Assembly: GCF_005239225.2 (NCBI RefSeq)
Contig: NC_133297.1
Location: forward strand, 15,240,147 to 15,304,146
Direction of reading: 5' to 3'
Length of the DNA stretch: 64,000 nucleotides
From: Populus alba
Lineage: Eukaryota > Streptophyta > Magnoliopsida > Malpighiales > Salicaceae
Numbering within the stretch: the stretch's first letter is position 1; each line of letters opens with the position of its first letter. Made by a program: the position numbers and the translations under genes. The notes under the pieces are model-generated. The model saw only the letters and a list, made by a program, of their open reading frames with translations. It did no database searches and was not told where the DNA came from. Positions 50,258 to 63,322 of the stretch are shown here, in pieces.

Positions 50258-51329
50258 AACTTGGATTGGTCTCAATCCTGTATACTCATTTTTAAATGCA
50301 TCATAAACGTATAAAATTTATTAATTAGGTAACGTACTTTTCACTTTTTTAAGGTTGGAATTTAATATTCAATATATGCTTTTTAATATAGAATATAAAA
50401 TATTTTAAATAAATTATGAGTGAATAAAAAAATTAATATCAAATAAACCTTGGTTCTTATAGCGTGTTGACAGTGTGTTCTGGTTGCTTTTTCAAATAAC
50501 TTTTCGTGCCAAAATGCATGCCAAAGATTTAAAAAAAAAAAAATTATTTTTGATATCAGCACATCAAAATGATTTGAAAATACTAAAATATATTAATTTA
50601 AAGTTAATAAAAAAATAAAAAAATTTTAAATTTTTTCTAAAACGCTTTTGAAATATGAAAACAAACAGATATGATGAAATAATAAAACCCTTTAAAGAAC
50701 TTTATTCCACATTATAAATAAATAAAATTTCTTAATGGATAGTTAAAAAGTTAAAATTAGGTCTAAATAACACCAAAACTTTTAAAAAAAGAGAGATATA
50801 ATTATTTATTCCAACCTATTGTTTGTTTAGTCCAGCTCATGAATGATGATGATTTTTTTAAAAAGTATTTTGTACAAAAAAAAAATATTCAGATTTATGG
50901 TCACTATATTCATATTTAATTTATGATTTATAATGATTAATTAAAAGATTGAATAGTGTGGACTTAGTTCTTTAACTTTTTAGCTTTAAAATCTATTATA
51001 AAAAGTGATGGCGAAAAAAAAAAGCTTAAAACAATGTTTTGTAGATTTTTATTACACTCTTTCTCATCTTATATTTTTGTGTTTTCTTCTCTTTTTATGC
51101 TTTGATTTTCCTTCTAGATCTAGAGTTTAAGTTCAACTTATTGAGATATATTTGAGTTACGTAATTTTTTATTCAAAATTTTTATTTAGAAATGTATTTA
51201 AATCAAGATTGTGTTGTTGAAATTTTAAGAGGTATATTACAAACATTATAGTTGCACAAGTGAGGAACAATAAAGTTTTAAAGATAAATGATTCATTCCA
51301 AACAAAAATAAAAGATTCATTATTTTAAA
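50258..51329. repeat. 1.1-kb tandem duplication, copy B
   Basis: A direct repeat of 49141-50233, about 20 bp shorter because of many one-base deletions. The junction between the copies (50231-50254) carries an extra short piece, 'aaatgcatcataaacgtat', that belongs to the inside of the unit (second occurrence near 50292), so the boundary is not a simple end-to-start fusion. The family B repeat recurs at about 50455-50666. Confidence 0.85.
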
Positions 51330-53520
51330 GTTTAAAGTGCTTCAACAAGTAGATATCCTCTTTTGTTTTGATTTAAGCATAAATATTTTTATTATTAGCA
51401 TGCACAATAGGACTTTGAATTAATACCAATTGAAAGTTTGGATACATGTTTAATATACATGCTAGTGTTCTATTATTATATTTTTAAACTTGCATGAACT
51501 CAATGCTTTCCTTGAAAATATTCTCATGTTGAACATGTCTTAATATGATAAACTAAATATATTTACACGCTAGTCTAATTTATTTACAACTTTGAAAAAT
51601 ACTTAGCTCTTGAACGATGTTCTCTTGTCAATTCCTTTCAATTGTTTATTATGTCTAATACATATATTTCATTCACTAAAATGATTATTATTTGAAAAAC
51701 TATTGACAAGAAAATTAATTAATACTAATACTTTCAATCTAAATGCACTAAAACAACAACAATTTGAATAAACTTTGACAAGGAAATTGAAGGGCATTAA
51801 TTAAAAAAAAAGAAGCTTGGTTGAGAATGTTTTGAAACATAGTTTTATAAATTTTATAGGTTTAGGATTAAGTTGAGAAAGGGTATAGAAGGTGGGACTA
51901 AATTGAGGCTTATGTTAATAGATGCTTTTTGATGTATCGTCAAAGCAAAATAAATAAATAAGAAGTTTATTCCCAAATTTAGAAAGAAACAACAATTTGA
52001 GACGAGACGGGCTTAACAGAAGACTTTTCTTTTCCAAAATGCGAGACCGTCTCTGTCTACAATGCATTTTCAGTACTTTTATAAGTGTCTAGATTCGATT
52101 TTTATACGCCCACAAAAGTTACTTGACAAAGCGGGTCAGATACATTTTTTTTTTTTAAAAAATAAATACAAATCTTTAAAATGTTATTTTTTTATATAAA
52201 AAATATAATTATAAATAAAAGTATATGCATGCATTTAATTAAATAAATCAAAACCTTCTGCGTCAATAAATAAATAAAAGTGTTAACATGTCTATTTGAC
52301 TCACTTCGTTGCAAGTTGAATAATTTTTTTTCTAATGAAAAAGAATTAAGATGTATGTATTATTAACGAGTTTTTTTGACATCGGGTTGAATAATTGTTT
52401 TTGGTAAAAAAATAAATATACAAGCTTTTCAAATATATTTTTTTTACAAAACAAATTCTAATTATAAATCAAAAGACTTATGTACGAATTTAATTAAATA
52501 AATCAAAAACCCTTTGTGCTAATAAATACAAAAATAAAAAAAGTGTTGATATGTTTATTTGACTCGCCCAACTGCAGGTTAGATAATTTGTTATCTAACA
52601 CAAAAGAATTAATGTTTAGATGTTATTTGCGTGTTTTTTTTTGACATCGAGTAAAAAATACAAGTGCGAATAAAAAATAGATGCTTACATGTAATAAAAT
52701 ATAATAATGATTATATATATTAATAAAGATATGTAAGATCTCAAGTTAATTTTTAACATATTAGAAAAATAATACAATGTCGTAATTGTTATACTGAAAC
52801 ATCATTTTCTTATTCTTTGTATAATAATCTAAAAAATATATAAAAAAGAAAAATAAAAATAAATCACAAAAGAATTGAGATAAGAACAAAAAAAAAAGGG
52901 TATAAATAAGTCAAGTGTAAAGGGATAAATATTCTAAATATAAAGAATAAAAATTAATATTTTTTTTCAAAGAAAAAGTGTAAAGAAAAATGAAGGAAAA
53001 AGTAAAATAAAATAATAATAAGAAACAAAATGGTAATAAATATGTCTTGTATAAAATGATAAAAATAACAGTAAAAAAACTCTAAAAAGTACATATTTTT
53101 CAATACTACGGTTAAAAATGATAAAATTTATTATTATGCTATTTAAAAAAAAAACACAAAAATTACAAATTTAACACCACGACAATACTCGTCACAGTAA
53201 AAGATTTAGCAAGATTTACAATTATGCAAGTTTTGCAGTAACAGACCGTTCCCTTGTAGTAATAATTTGCTTTTACAATGAAAATGTAAAAATCATAAAA
53301 AAAAAAAAACAAAAACTCTCAGCTTAAAAACACAATTTAATTTGCTGAAGTGCAAGCGGAGGAAAAGCAGCCTCCTCGCGGAAGGGAGTGTTTTTTTTTG
53401 TCACGTGTTTTTTTAAAATTATTTTTTTTGTTTTAAGTTAACTTTTAAATTTTATACTAATATTAAAAATAATAAAAAAATATTTTAATATATTTTTAAA
53501 TAAAAAAAACTTAAAAATCA
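51330..53520. other. Gene-free AT-rich DNA with a 262-bp tandem repeat
   Basis: Positions about 52120-52400 and 52385-52665 are two copies of one unit (shared 'atttaattaaataaatcaaa', 'taataaata', 'atttgactc', 'gaataatt', 'aaagaattaa', 'tttttttgacatcg'), offset by about 262 bp. A related partial copy lies at 20060-20230. No gene is seen. Confidence 0.55.
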
Positions 53521-53534
53521 ACCTCCCCCGACAA

Positions 53535-54124
53535 CATCTCAATTGAGAAGAAAAAGTTTGCCACGCAATTTGTCAAAAAAATACATGAAATCTACAGCAA
53601 AGACTGGCAGCTCTTTTCCTCTGGCGGGACAAGTAACGTTTAATTGAAAGTATAGTTATAATTAATTTTTAAATTGTTTTTTATTTAAAAATATATTAAA
53701 ATTATATATTTTTAGTTTTAAAAAATTAATTTTAATATTAACACGTCAAAAATAATATTAAATTAATATAATAAAAAATATTTTTAAAACATAAAAAAAC
53801 AACATTATTTACAGAAATACCGGTAGCTCTTTCCCCTCGGGCGGGACGAGGAAAAGCCAAATATTATAAATATAAACCAATCAAGGAGTTGTGTTGGAAT
53901 TGAGTTTTATTATCACGACAGGACAAGAGCAATAAATTTTAAAATTTCACACAAGAAAAAGTTTGCCACGTCATTCCTCAAAGTACATAATAAAAAAATA
54001 TATATGTTCATAAATTTAAACAAATGAAGGAGTTGTGTTGGAATTGAGTTTTATTATCAAACAATCAGTCGAAATTATCTCTTTCTGTGCATAGAAGAAG
54101 AAACAGTTTGCCACGTCATTCCCG
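53535..54124 (+). promoter_or_regulatory. Direct repeats with TGACGTGGC elements upstream of FDH
   Basis: Two copies of 'aaggagttgtgttggaattgagttttattatca' (starting near 53883 and 54025; 33 bp, positions given instead of full comparison) are each followed by an 'agaa..agtttgccacgtcattc' segment. The core GCCACGTCATT occurs at 53965-53975 and 54110-54120; a decayed copy (GCCACGCAATT) is at 53560-53570. On the other strand this reads AATGACGTGGC, a G-box/C-box hybrid and ABRE-like ACGT element recognised by bZIP factors. A second pair, 'agctctttcc.ct..ggcgggac', occurs near 53610 and 53826. Plant FDH is known to be stress-induced; bZIP control here is inference. Confidence 0.6.
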
Positions 54125-54149
54125 ACGCCATCCCTGACCTCTCTCCCTC

Positions 54150-54156
54150 TATATAA
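54150..54156 (+). promoter_or_regulatory. TATA box of the formate dehydrogenase gene
   Basis: TATATAA lies 44 bases before the start codon at 54200, so the leader is probably only about 15-20 nt. The surrounding 'ctctccctctatataatac' is typical of a strong plant core promoter. Confidence 0.65.
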
Positions 54157-54199
54157 TACACATCCTACTTCACATCTCAAGGTTTCAGCTCAAATAACA

Positions 54200-57100
54200 A
54201 TGGCCATGAAGCGTGCTGCTACCTCTGCAATTCGCGCTTTCTCGTCTTCATCACCATCATCATCTGTGAGTTCTGGCTCGTCAACTCGGCTTCTCCATGT
54301 AAGCAACTCAATTCTATTTCCTTATCTGTTTTCTAAAACAATCTTGACAAATTTTACTTCAATTCAACGGTCTCAAGTCGGATCGAGTCTTTCTCCATCA
54401 TGTGTGAGGAAAGTTGATCATGATCATGATCATCAATATTTTCCTTTTTTTTTCCCAACTGAATTATTACGATGCATCTGTGAAGTAGAGGGCGACTTCC
54501 AACCTAACGCGCAAGAGTAAAGTTGTGGCCTCTTTGTACGTCACACGAGCGCCTCACTTATCCACTCGTTAGCAAGGACACGTGACCTAACACTCTTTCT
54601 CATTCGTTGTCCCAGCTCGTCTTTGATGCTCATCCTGGTCACCGTAGCCTTGTCTCGTAAATTGTTTTTCAATGCTGAACGAATATGACCCTGTAGAATA
54701 AAAAACTATAAAAATAAATACTGTGAGTTAATTATGATTTCTTAAATTATATTTAGTATTTTTTTCAAGGAAAAACTCAACAGTATTGATGTTAAAAATT
54801 TACTTATAATGAGCAAAATAGAATCAATTTCTTTTAAACTTATTTTTTACAAATTACTGTTTGCTAGTTTCTAGAGTGTCTGAACTTCAGAAATGTTTCA
54901 ATTCAGTCTTCAAGCTCGTAAGTTTTATAATTAAACCCCTCTTAGCATGGCGAGTTACCATACCTTATAACTCAATTAATTAACTGAGTCGCCTTGAAAT
55001 TCTTTCGGAACTTAGGCAGCTAATTGTCAAAATTAAAAGCTTAAGTGGTGGTTAAAATTGATCCTAAACCACCTTATGGGGATGGATCAAAGTTCAACAT
55101 GTGTTTATTGTAAATTGGTCCCAGTTGTTGAGTTGCTAATGATATTAGTTTACACTAATTAATGATCAGGTCACAAATAAGTCATGAAGCCAACGAACTG
55201 TTACTCAACCAATATTAGTGTCTTCTCCAAGAGATTTCAAGTGTTCGAACCTAACCTTTGTAACAAAAAAGATAAAAGAAAAAAAAAGTCATGAATGATG
55301 AATCATTAGTCCACGCGAAATTTGTTAACATGATTGCAGATAGGATGATATCATCTCTTTTATATCACATATTTTTTTTGGGGATAAATAACATTTGATT
55401 CTAATTACAAGTGGCTTTCACAAGCTGAAGAATATGTCTCTTTTGATTTAAATTTAAGCCAAAGATACCTATGACTTTTCTTTGAGTCAAAAGTTAAAGA
55501 ACAACTTAAAATCAATTTGTAAAATTCTTAGTTCTTGCAGCTTATTAAAACTAATTGAATATTCCTTGCAGTGTAATTTCATTGAAACAAACAAAAAATG
55601 AAATACACCATTCTGCCTTTGCCCTGTATCGTATATTCAAGTCATTGTTTCATTCATGTGTTCACAGGCTTCGGCAGAAAGCAAAAAAATTGTTGGGGTG
55701 TTCTACAAAGCAAATGAGTATGCTTCCATGAATCCTAATTTTGTGGGTTCCTTGGAAGGAGCTTTGGGCATTCGTGACTGGCTGGAATCACAAGGCCACC
55801 AGTACATTGTCACTGATGACAAAGAAGGACTGGATTCTGGTGAGTGTGTGTGTTTTGCACACTATTTCGTTGTGTGCGCTCATTTTACGTGTCTGACTTG
55901 ACATAAACCGAAGTAAGCCTACAAAGCTGGTGTTGTTAAGCATCTAGTTTCTTGGTTCAAGCTTCATTCTTGAATATATAGGATGTTAAGCGCTTCCCTC
56001 TTTTCAATGAGAGTAAGCATTTGGCTGGTGGAAGGCGGAGTCATCAATCCAATCGTTCCCTGATTCTCAACTAATTAGGTTAAATATTATAGCCTAACGT
56101 AGTGATGGCATTAACAGATGTTGCTCTTTTGGGATATAAGAAAATCACTGTTGAGTTGCTTTAATTACAACTTTAATTGCTTGCTTACCGCATTTTTATA
56201 TTTAGTGGTGCATGTCTCTGTCTTTTGTCCACCCTGCTGTGATTTATTGGTAATGTTGAGTGGAATATATGCTCTTTTTTTTTTTTTTAACTGTACTTGT
56301 TACCATAGCTGCTATGCTTTGTAAATCTCAAATTTTTATCTTGTTAAAATTGTTTGTTTTTATAAACACAATTGTTAGAGAATGTGAGCCTTCTATTACC
56401 AAGAATATTAGTATGGCCAGTTTGCTGATTTTTTTTTCTCCTTGCTGTGTAATTGTCACAGAACTTGAAAAGCATATTCCTGATCTCCATGTGCTCATTA
56501 CTACCCCATTCCACCCCGCCTATGTAACGGCAGAAAGGATCAAGAGGGCAAAAAATCTGCAACTGCTTCTCACTGCTGGAATAGGCTCTGATCATATAGA
56601 TTTGAAGGCAGCAGCTGCTGCTGGGTTAACTGTTGCAGAGGTCACAGGAAGCAATGTCGTCTCGGTTGCAGAAGATGAGCTCATGAGAATCCTTATTCTT
56701 GTACGAAATTTCTTACCTGGATATCATCAAGTTATCAATGGGGAGTGGAATGTGGCAGCTATCGCCTACAGAGCTTATGATCTTGAAGGAAAGACAGTGG
56801 GAACTGTTGGTGCTGGACGCATTGGAAAGCTTTTACTCCAGAGGTTGAAGCCTTTCAATTGCAACCTACTGTATCATGACAGACTTAAGATGGACCCAGA
56901 ATTGGAGAAACAGACTGGGGCAAAGTTTGAGGAGGATCTTGATTCATTGCTTTCTAAATGTGACGTAGTTGTCATCAACACGCCGCTTACAGAGAAAACA
57001 AGGTATGATTTTCAATGAAATTTAAATATGGAAGTTTGGATCTTTTGCGTCCTTAAAACCTCTTCATTCCCCCTTCTGAAAATGACCTAAGAGAACAGCA

Positions 57101-58174
57101 AGATCAACTTGCAGGCATAAATATAAAGGATACTTGATTTCATTTCTGCTACTAAAACTGCTCCCGGTTGATTGGCTTCTGTTCACTAGATTCTAACCTC
57201 TTGAATGGCTGCGGAAGACCATTTTGGAAAGGCCATCAATGGTTTGGCAGGCATGCTATCCGATTGTACCCATGTTTGCATCATGCATCAACCATTGAAG
57301 TTTTCCTGTATAGTTTTCCATAGCCATTCAAGGGGTTTGTGATTTCTCAAACCTGCTATGTTTATATGATGCGTGGAAAGCACTTTTCCCGAGTGTTGTT
57401 GAATCGAGTATATATATGAGTTGAGTTCGATAATGCAACCAAAGGAAACATACAGCTTTATTTGAGTGATGTTGATTGTGTTGTAACCTTCCTGCTCTGG
57501 GGTGACAGCTTCGCAACAGTGTGTGTATAGTTGATAAATATGCCGTCAAACAATATAATTTTGTTTAACTTGCTTCTTTCATATTAATCAAATCAATCCC
57601 TTTTCGTTTCAGAGGGATGTTTGACAAAGAAAGGATTGCAAAGATGAAGAAAGGAGTTCTTATTGTTAACAATGCCCGAGGAGCAATCATGGACACTCAA
57701 GCAGTTGTTGATGCTTGCTCCAGTGGACAGATTGGAGGTAACAAAACTTGGAGCAGCCACGAGGATACCAAGGCCTCAGTTAAAACAACACGAACTATCA
57801 ATTTGCTGTGTTCCTAATTCCGTCGACACATGATTTGCAGGTTACAGTGGAGATGTTTGGAATCCGCAACCAGCTCCCAAGGACCATCCATGGCGTTACA
57901 TGCCGAACCAGGCAATGACCCCCCATATTTCTGGAACCACTATAGATGGACAGGTACTTTTGGCTCTTAAATCTCTCCCTCCTTTTTTTCCCCTAAGATA
58001 TCTGCACTCAATTTCTTCACTTGCTGAATGCAACTCGAATCGTTAATGGAAAATGCGCAGTTGCGATACGCCGCCGGAGTTAAGGACATGCTTGACAGAT
58101 ACTTCAAGGGAGAAGAATTTCCTCCACAGAACTACATTGTGAAGGAGGGCAAACTGGCCAGTCAGTACCTGTGA
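54200..58174 (+). CDS. FDH: NAD-dependent formate dehydrogenase, mitochondrial
   Basis: Oxidises formate to CO2 with reduction of NAD+ in the mitochondrial matrix. The six exons are 54200-54298, 55668-55839, 56462-57002, 57613-57737, 57841-57953 and 58061-58174, giving 387 aa, the usual plant length; all junctions are GT-AG and in phase. The first roughly 30 residues ([14 protein letters not shown] then a Ser run) form a mitochondrial presequence, encoded almost alone by exon 1. The Rossmann motif is GAGRIG at 207-212, with D230 ending beta-2, which favours NAD+ over NADP+. The catalytic residues expected from bacterial FDH are present with a constant offset of nine: R293 (NNARGA), Q322 (DVWNPQPAP) and H341 (MTPHISG). 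A possible upstream start at 56260 is just intron 2 read in frame with exon 3. The gene is clearly functional by sequence. Confidence 0.96.
55195..55290 (+). repeat. Possible tRNA-derived SINE in FDH intron 1
   Basis: The box B-like 'gtgttcgaacct' (about 55242) is nearly canonical and is preceded about 45 bp upstream by 'ttactcaaccaatatt', with an A-rich tail at 55265-55290. No target-site duplication was verified. Confidence 0.4.
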
Positions 58175-58421
58175 TGCAGAGCACAAGGTCTATGAATAAT
58201 GAATGTATCTTTAGGGAGGTCTCTAGTTTCCCCTGAGAAATCAATAAGAGAATTGTAATAAGAGAATTCATGATGGTGATGGTCTCATCTACAACCTCGT
58301 GATAAACATGCGTGTACCCTTCTTAATTCAGCTTTTTTGGCTGCTAGTGGATTGGCTTTCGTTTGACTCCCTCCTTTTTTTTTCAAAACCACTCCATGCT
58401 CGATTTTCTGTGATTCTTAAT

Positions 58422-58475
<54 letters not shown>

Positions 58476-61400
58476 CTCTGAAATGAAACATACGTGAATG
58501 ATTTTTAGATTAGCCATTTTCAATTGGTCCCACCCATTGTTTCATCCTTGTATTTTATGCTATATAGAAAAATTTATACATTAATTCAGACTAAATCATT
58601 TTTTAATATATTATCTTAAATTAAATGTATTTTTTCATATTGAGCTATAGTAATTTTAAGATTAATTATTTAAAAAATTAAAGAAAAGAGCCAAACTTTC
58701 TTAATCGGGATTGGGAATTGCTCACACTTTTATTCTACAGTACACGATTAATGATTTGAAATTAGATGGCTAAAAGGAAGAAACATATGCTTAGTACATC
58801 CTAGATTACTATTTACTACCATGCTACTCTACATGGTAGACAAAGCTTTTTTAAAAGTATATAAATTAGATTTTTTTAGCCTTGTTATTGAACATAAACA
58901 TAGTCTGATAAATGAAACTTAAAATTTCTTACTCAATTATTTATCTGACTTGGGTTTTAAATAGTATTGTGTGAGATATTTTGATATTATCTAGTCAACT
59001 TGACTGGTTTATGATCTAGAAAATCTAAAAAAAAAAAAAATCAAATCACCAAAAAAAAGTTAAGTTATTGTGATTTGACTTTTAAAAATATCTAAAAATG
59101 ACTTTTTTTTTCAAAAATATTGAGATATAGATACATTAGTTCAATGATATTTTTTATTATTTAATTATATGATAACAAAATATAAAAATCGGTTAAAAAT
59201 CAATTAAATATCAAATGATGAAGTTAAAAACAAAAACCAACAAAAACACAATTTGAGTGATAAATTTGAAAAACAATAAATCTAAAATGCCACTTTAGAT
59301 ATGCAAGCCTCAATAGCCCAACGCACCTAAGCCATATTTTTTTTTCTTTTATAAGGAGTAGATGATTTTTTGTTCGCCTCTTTTTTTTTTTTTTAAAAAA
59401 AAAAAACAAAATAGACAATGTGTTGTCCGCTGAGTTATATACCTAGATTTTGACCACCACTGTGGTGGTGAGAGAAATGAGAAATGATTTCTTTTTTTTT
59501 GAAAATTCATTTTTACAACCCATTGTCATCTAAAAACACCTCAAAAACAATATAAATAAAAATCAACCATCACCTAATAACCCCAAAACACCTCAAAATC
59601 ACCAAATAAATAAAAATTAACCAAATGAAAAATCTCCTAATCAAGCTCGATCTCCTTATTAAGGATGGTTAGAGAAAAAAATCACCACCATTAAACTCTG
59701 CTTGTTGAATGGAACCTGTTGACACCATAAACGATCAGTTTCTTCACTGAAAAGTGGTTCGAGTGACTTTTTCTCTCTCCTATCATTTTCAAGCAATTTT
59801 CTCTATCTTCTATCAAAGTTAGAAACTAAAAAATGAACAAAATAATTTTTTAGATGAAAATTAAAATTGTAGCAAATTTGAGATTGGCCATGTGTTTTCT
59901 CTTTGTTTGACATTTCAATTCTGTCTTTTTATTTTATTATTTTTATAATAATTTTGAACCTAATTTCATCTAATTAGGCTATAAAAGGATTAAAATGAAA
60001 ACAAAAATTGTTTCATTGTTCATATAAACTATAAAACCAACCTCTTGTGTTTTAATAGTTTTATTAATTTATTAATATTGGAGGCATGATTTGATGTTGT
60101 TAAAGTTGGTTGGTAAGTTAACTATTTTGCATTTGTTTTACTTTTAAGAGATAAATATATCATTTTTGATAATAGATAGATTATTGGCACATGAAGAATC
60201 AAATTTCTTTCTATAAAGCTATAATATTTAAGTTATATGCTATATCAACTACACCTACCAATTAGCATGTTTAGGTGAAAATTGAGATAAGGGGAAGTTC
60301 CCTTAATTACTTTATTTGATTTGGCTAATGGGATTTTACTTTGATCAAACTTGAAATCACAAAGCTATCTTATATAGAAGATGATGACCTTTGATCCTGA
60401 TTACATGTTGTCCTAGTCAATGATAAAAAACAAGCACATGTTAGGTATAACATACACTATATAAAGGTATTTGAGTGATTAAAATAAAATTCATCATTCT
60501 AGGTAAATTAGAAAAAACTAAATGTTGTACATTTTCAAGTAGTATTTATTGTGAAACTCTTGCATATGGTGAACTAATATTTGAAAAGAGTTTCAAATTT
60601 TATTCAAATAACCAATGACTATAGTGCTGAGAATAAACATGATTTTGTAGAGTAGACACACTTCATGCTATAATGTTTAAATTATAATACTCTTAATGAA
60701 AAAAAATAATAAACTACACTGAGAGAATGCTCACTAAAAAGTTAAGTCTACCCACTTATGACTTTTTTAATATTTTGAAGATCATGATATGTTGCTAAAT
60801 GATGCACTTTATCTTCAAATATAAATCAATCAATTATTGAATTGATAATAAATTAAATTAATCCTATTTAATTTAGGATCATGATTTATATTTGATCCAA
60901 CTTATTAGTAAACTAATTAGTCACATATATAAGAACCATCAGTCAAAAATTAAATTAAGATAATTAATCAAGTGCAACTTGATTGCAAATAAGTTTTAGA
61001 GATTAAAGACTAAAAAATAATTACTGCATGAAATTATGATTATAAACCTAGAAAAATCAAGTATAGACTTCATTGAATAAATTTATAAATATATGTGATA
61101 TTTATTTAAGGGACAAATTGATATCTTGCTTTTAATAAAGTTATCAAATTTCTCTACAACTAGAATGTTATACCTTATATTTTCTATGTAGAGAAAAACT
61201 ACCAAAGTTATAGAACATACGATAGAAAAACTCTTGAAAACTTGAAAAGAGAGTTAGCATTAAAAAACATAATAATCTTTCTTTTTTAAAAATATTTTAG
61301 AAGATTTTTAACTGACAATTTGTATGAATTACTATTAGAAGCTGGATACTTGAACGACTTGTAATTTAAGATAATATAGTCTTAAAAAAATTGATTAAAC

Positions 61401-61600
61401 CTCTGGAAAAAATTTGATCTTTAGATAATTTTTACTCAAACCCTAAATGATCATAGATTATCTAATTAATAGGATTATTGAGACTAAAAAAATTAATTAT
61501 TATTTTCATTGTGCTTATATGTTTAAGGTAATCCTAATTAACACAAACCAAGGGACACTTATTGATTTTGTGAAAAATATCAACAATTTAGTTTGGATTT
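58175..61600. other. 3' flank of FDH and repeat-derived spacer
   Basis: The first 100 bases are the FDH 3' untranslated region. (AT)n occupies 58424-58455 followed by a T-run. The remainder is AT-rich, without a gene I can support; parts (59440-59800) look like decayed LTR-type DNA but no pair of LTRs was found. Confidence 0.45.
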
Positions 61601-63060
61601 GAGATATGTTTCAGTGAAAGAGGGCTATGAGTTGCTTGTTCCCAAAAAAATAAAAAATATGAAAAACGATCTTAATATGCTTAGTGCGATGAACATATAG
61701 CATTAATGTTGTCGCCATATAATGTAGGGGAAAGAATACAATACCTAATGTTGTATTAAGAGGTGCATGAACCATATAAGTTTAGTGGTGGTTGTCGCTA
61801 ACACGCGATATTCTGCCTCAGCTGTGTAATTAGACACGATGTCTTGCTTTTTAGAAAAGATAATATAGAAAACCAACATGATACTGATAAAACATGGGAT
61901 AAAATAGGAAGGCACCATTATTAGCAGTCAACAAAGTACGAGAAGCAAGTGGAGTAGACACAGGTTTAACACCATCTAGACTAAATTTCTAGAGAAGAGA
62001 GAGTAAATGGTGTGTCTGAGTGATGATGGTGGTGGACTCCTTGTGAGTAAATTGCAGTTCTAAAAAGAAATAAACATCAGCAAGATCCTTCATGTGAAAT
62101 ACGGTAGAAAGGTGAGAGATAAATTTACTGGTATGTGAATTCGAGCTGTTGTTATAAGGATACCATCGAAATAAATTAAAATTAAGAGAACCTTGACGAT
62201 GATAAAAACAAGGATTGATCATGGGGAGGACATTTGAAAACCCATTTGCTGATTATATACAGTTGCTGAACTTCATGTACCAAGCTCAATGTGCTTGTTT
62301 TAATCTGTAGAGAGCTTTATAAAGGAAGTGAGTGTCCTTGTTCTTATGGTTGGTTGCAAGATCAGCAACAAAACAAGCAGGTCTAGGTGTCTTGAAGAGA
62401 AAAAAGGCTTTGGTCTTAAGTATGCTCATTTAAGTCTCTGTGATCATGCATGGAGTTCTGCAAGAAAAAAAATGGTGAGATAGGCTCAATCTCTAAAGAG
62501 CGAAATTCTGATGCATCCTAAATAGTAGTTAAAGGATCCTGACATGGTTGAGATTGAGCCATAGTAGAACTAGGAGCAAGATCAGTAGGATTAAAGTTTT
62601 GAACAGTAGTAGATCGATGGAGGATGCAAATGGTGAACAGTAATCTGGTGAGACATGTGAAGTGCACGCACTTTGAAGGAGTGGAAATCAGATCTAATAG
62701 AGCTTGTAAACATATGAAGAATGTGAGTTCATTAATCGATGCCTTTTCTGATGATTAGAGCATCCCAAGAGCACGCACCATATGGATTTATACTCCAACT
62801 TTGACTTGCCAAAAGGTGGAAGACATGGATAACATGCACAAGCAAAAACTTGCAGAAAAGTATAAGATGGAGGAGACCTAAAAACAAGCTTGTAAGGTGA
62901 TTGTGATCAAGATTGTGAATAAGCAGTCGATTAATATGGTTTTTACAATATGTCGATGTTTTTACAATATGGTTCTTGGGAAGAAACCCCCAAGGATAAA
63001 ACTGAAAGTAACAATTATTATCCTTTCGTAGATTAAGAGGCAAATATTAATTTCTTTTTA
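61601..63060 (-). mobile_element. Decayed Ty1/copia retrotransposon pol remnant
   Basis: Minus-strand reading, with frameshifts and stops, shows copia domains in the normal order: integrase C-terminal part (SPPSYTFLQVFACACYPCLP near 62,870-62,800, then KSKLEYKSIWCVLLGCS), reverse transcriptase (KALYRLKQAH then a stop near 62,300; CFYHRQGSLNFNL and HTSKFISHLSTVFHMKDLAD at about 62,210-62,080) and RNase H (TAEAEYRVLATT near 61,820-61,785). The catalytic YVDD motif is lost, reading YPYNN. No LTRs, primer-binding site or gag were found. It is inactive. Confidence 0.75.
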
Positions 63061-63322
63061 ATGTTAAGGACACAAATTAAGAACATGATGCTCAGCTAGT
63101 AGCAGTGTGATGAACTTGTTCAGTATATAGCAGATGGTTGGATCTATTTTTATTTGGAATCTGGATTCAACTAGTGTCAAAACTCAGACTGAGAGCACAC
63201 AATACCAGAAAACGAGTAATGATTACTTGTTCTTCCTTGAACTTGTTATCATCTTTATTCATCACAGTTGACATGGATAGTGAAAGATACACTGAAACTT
63301 AAGTTGCTACTAGGAGCAGGAA

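Noticed and set aside
54299..54520. Extension of the FDH exon 1 frame to 106 codons
   Set aside because: It runs past a good GTAAGC donor into intron 1; the extra residues match no FDH.
56260..57018. A 252-codon frame starting upstream of FDH exon 3
   Set aside because: The first 67 codons are intron 2 read through in frame; FDH homology begins exactly after the acceptor at 56462.
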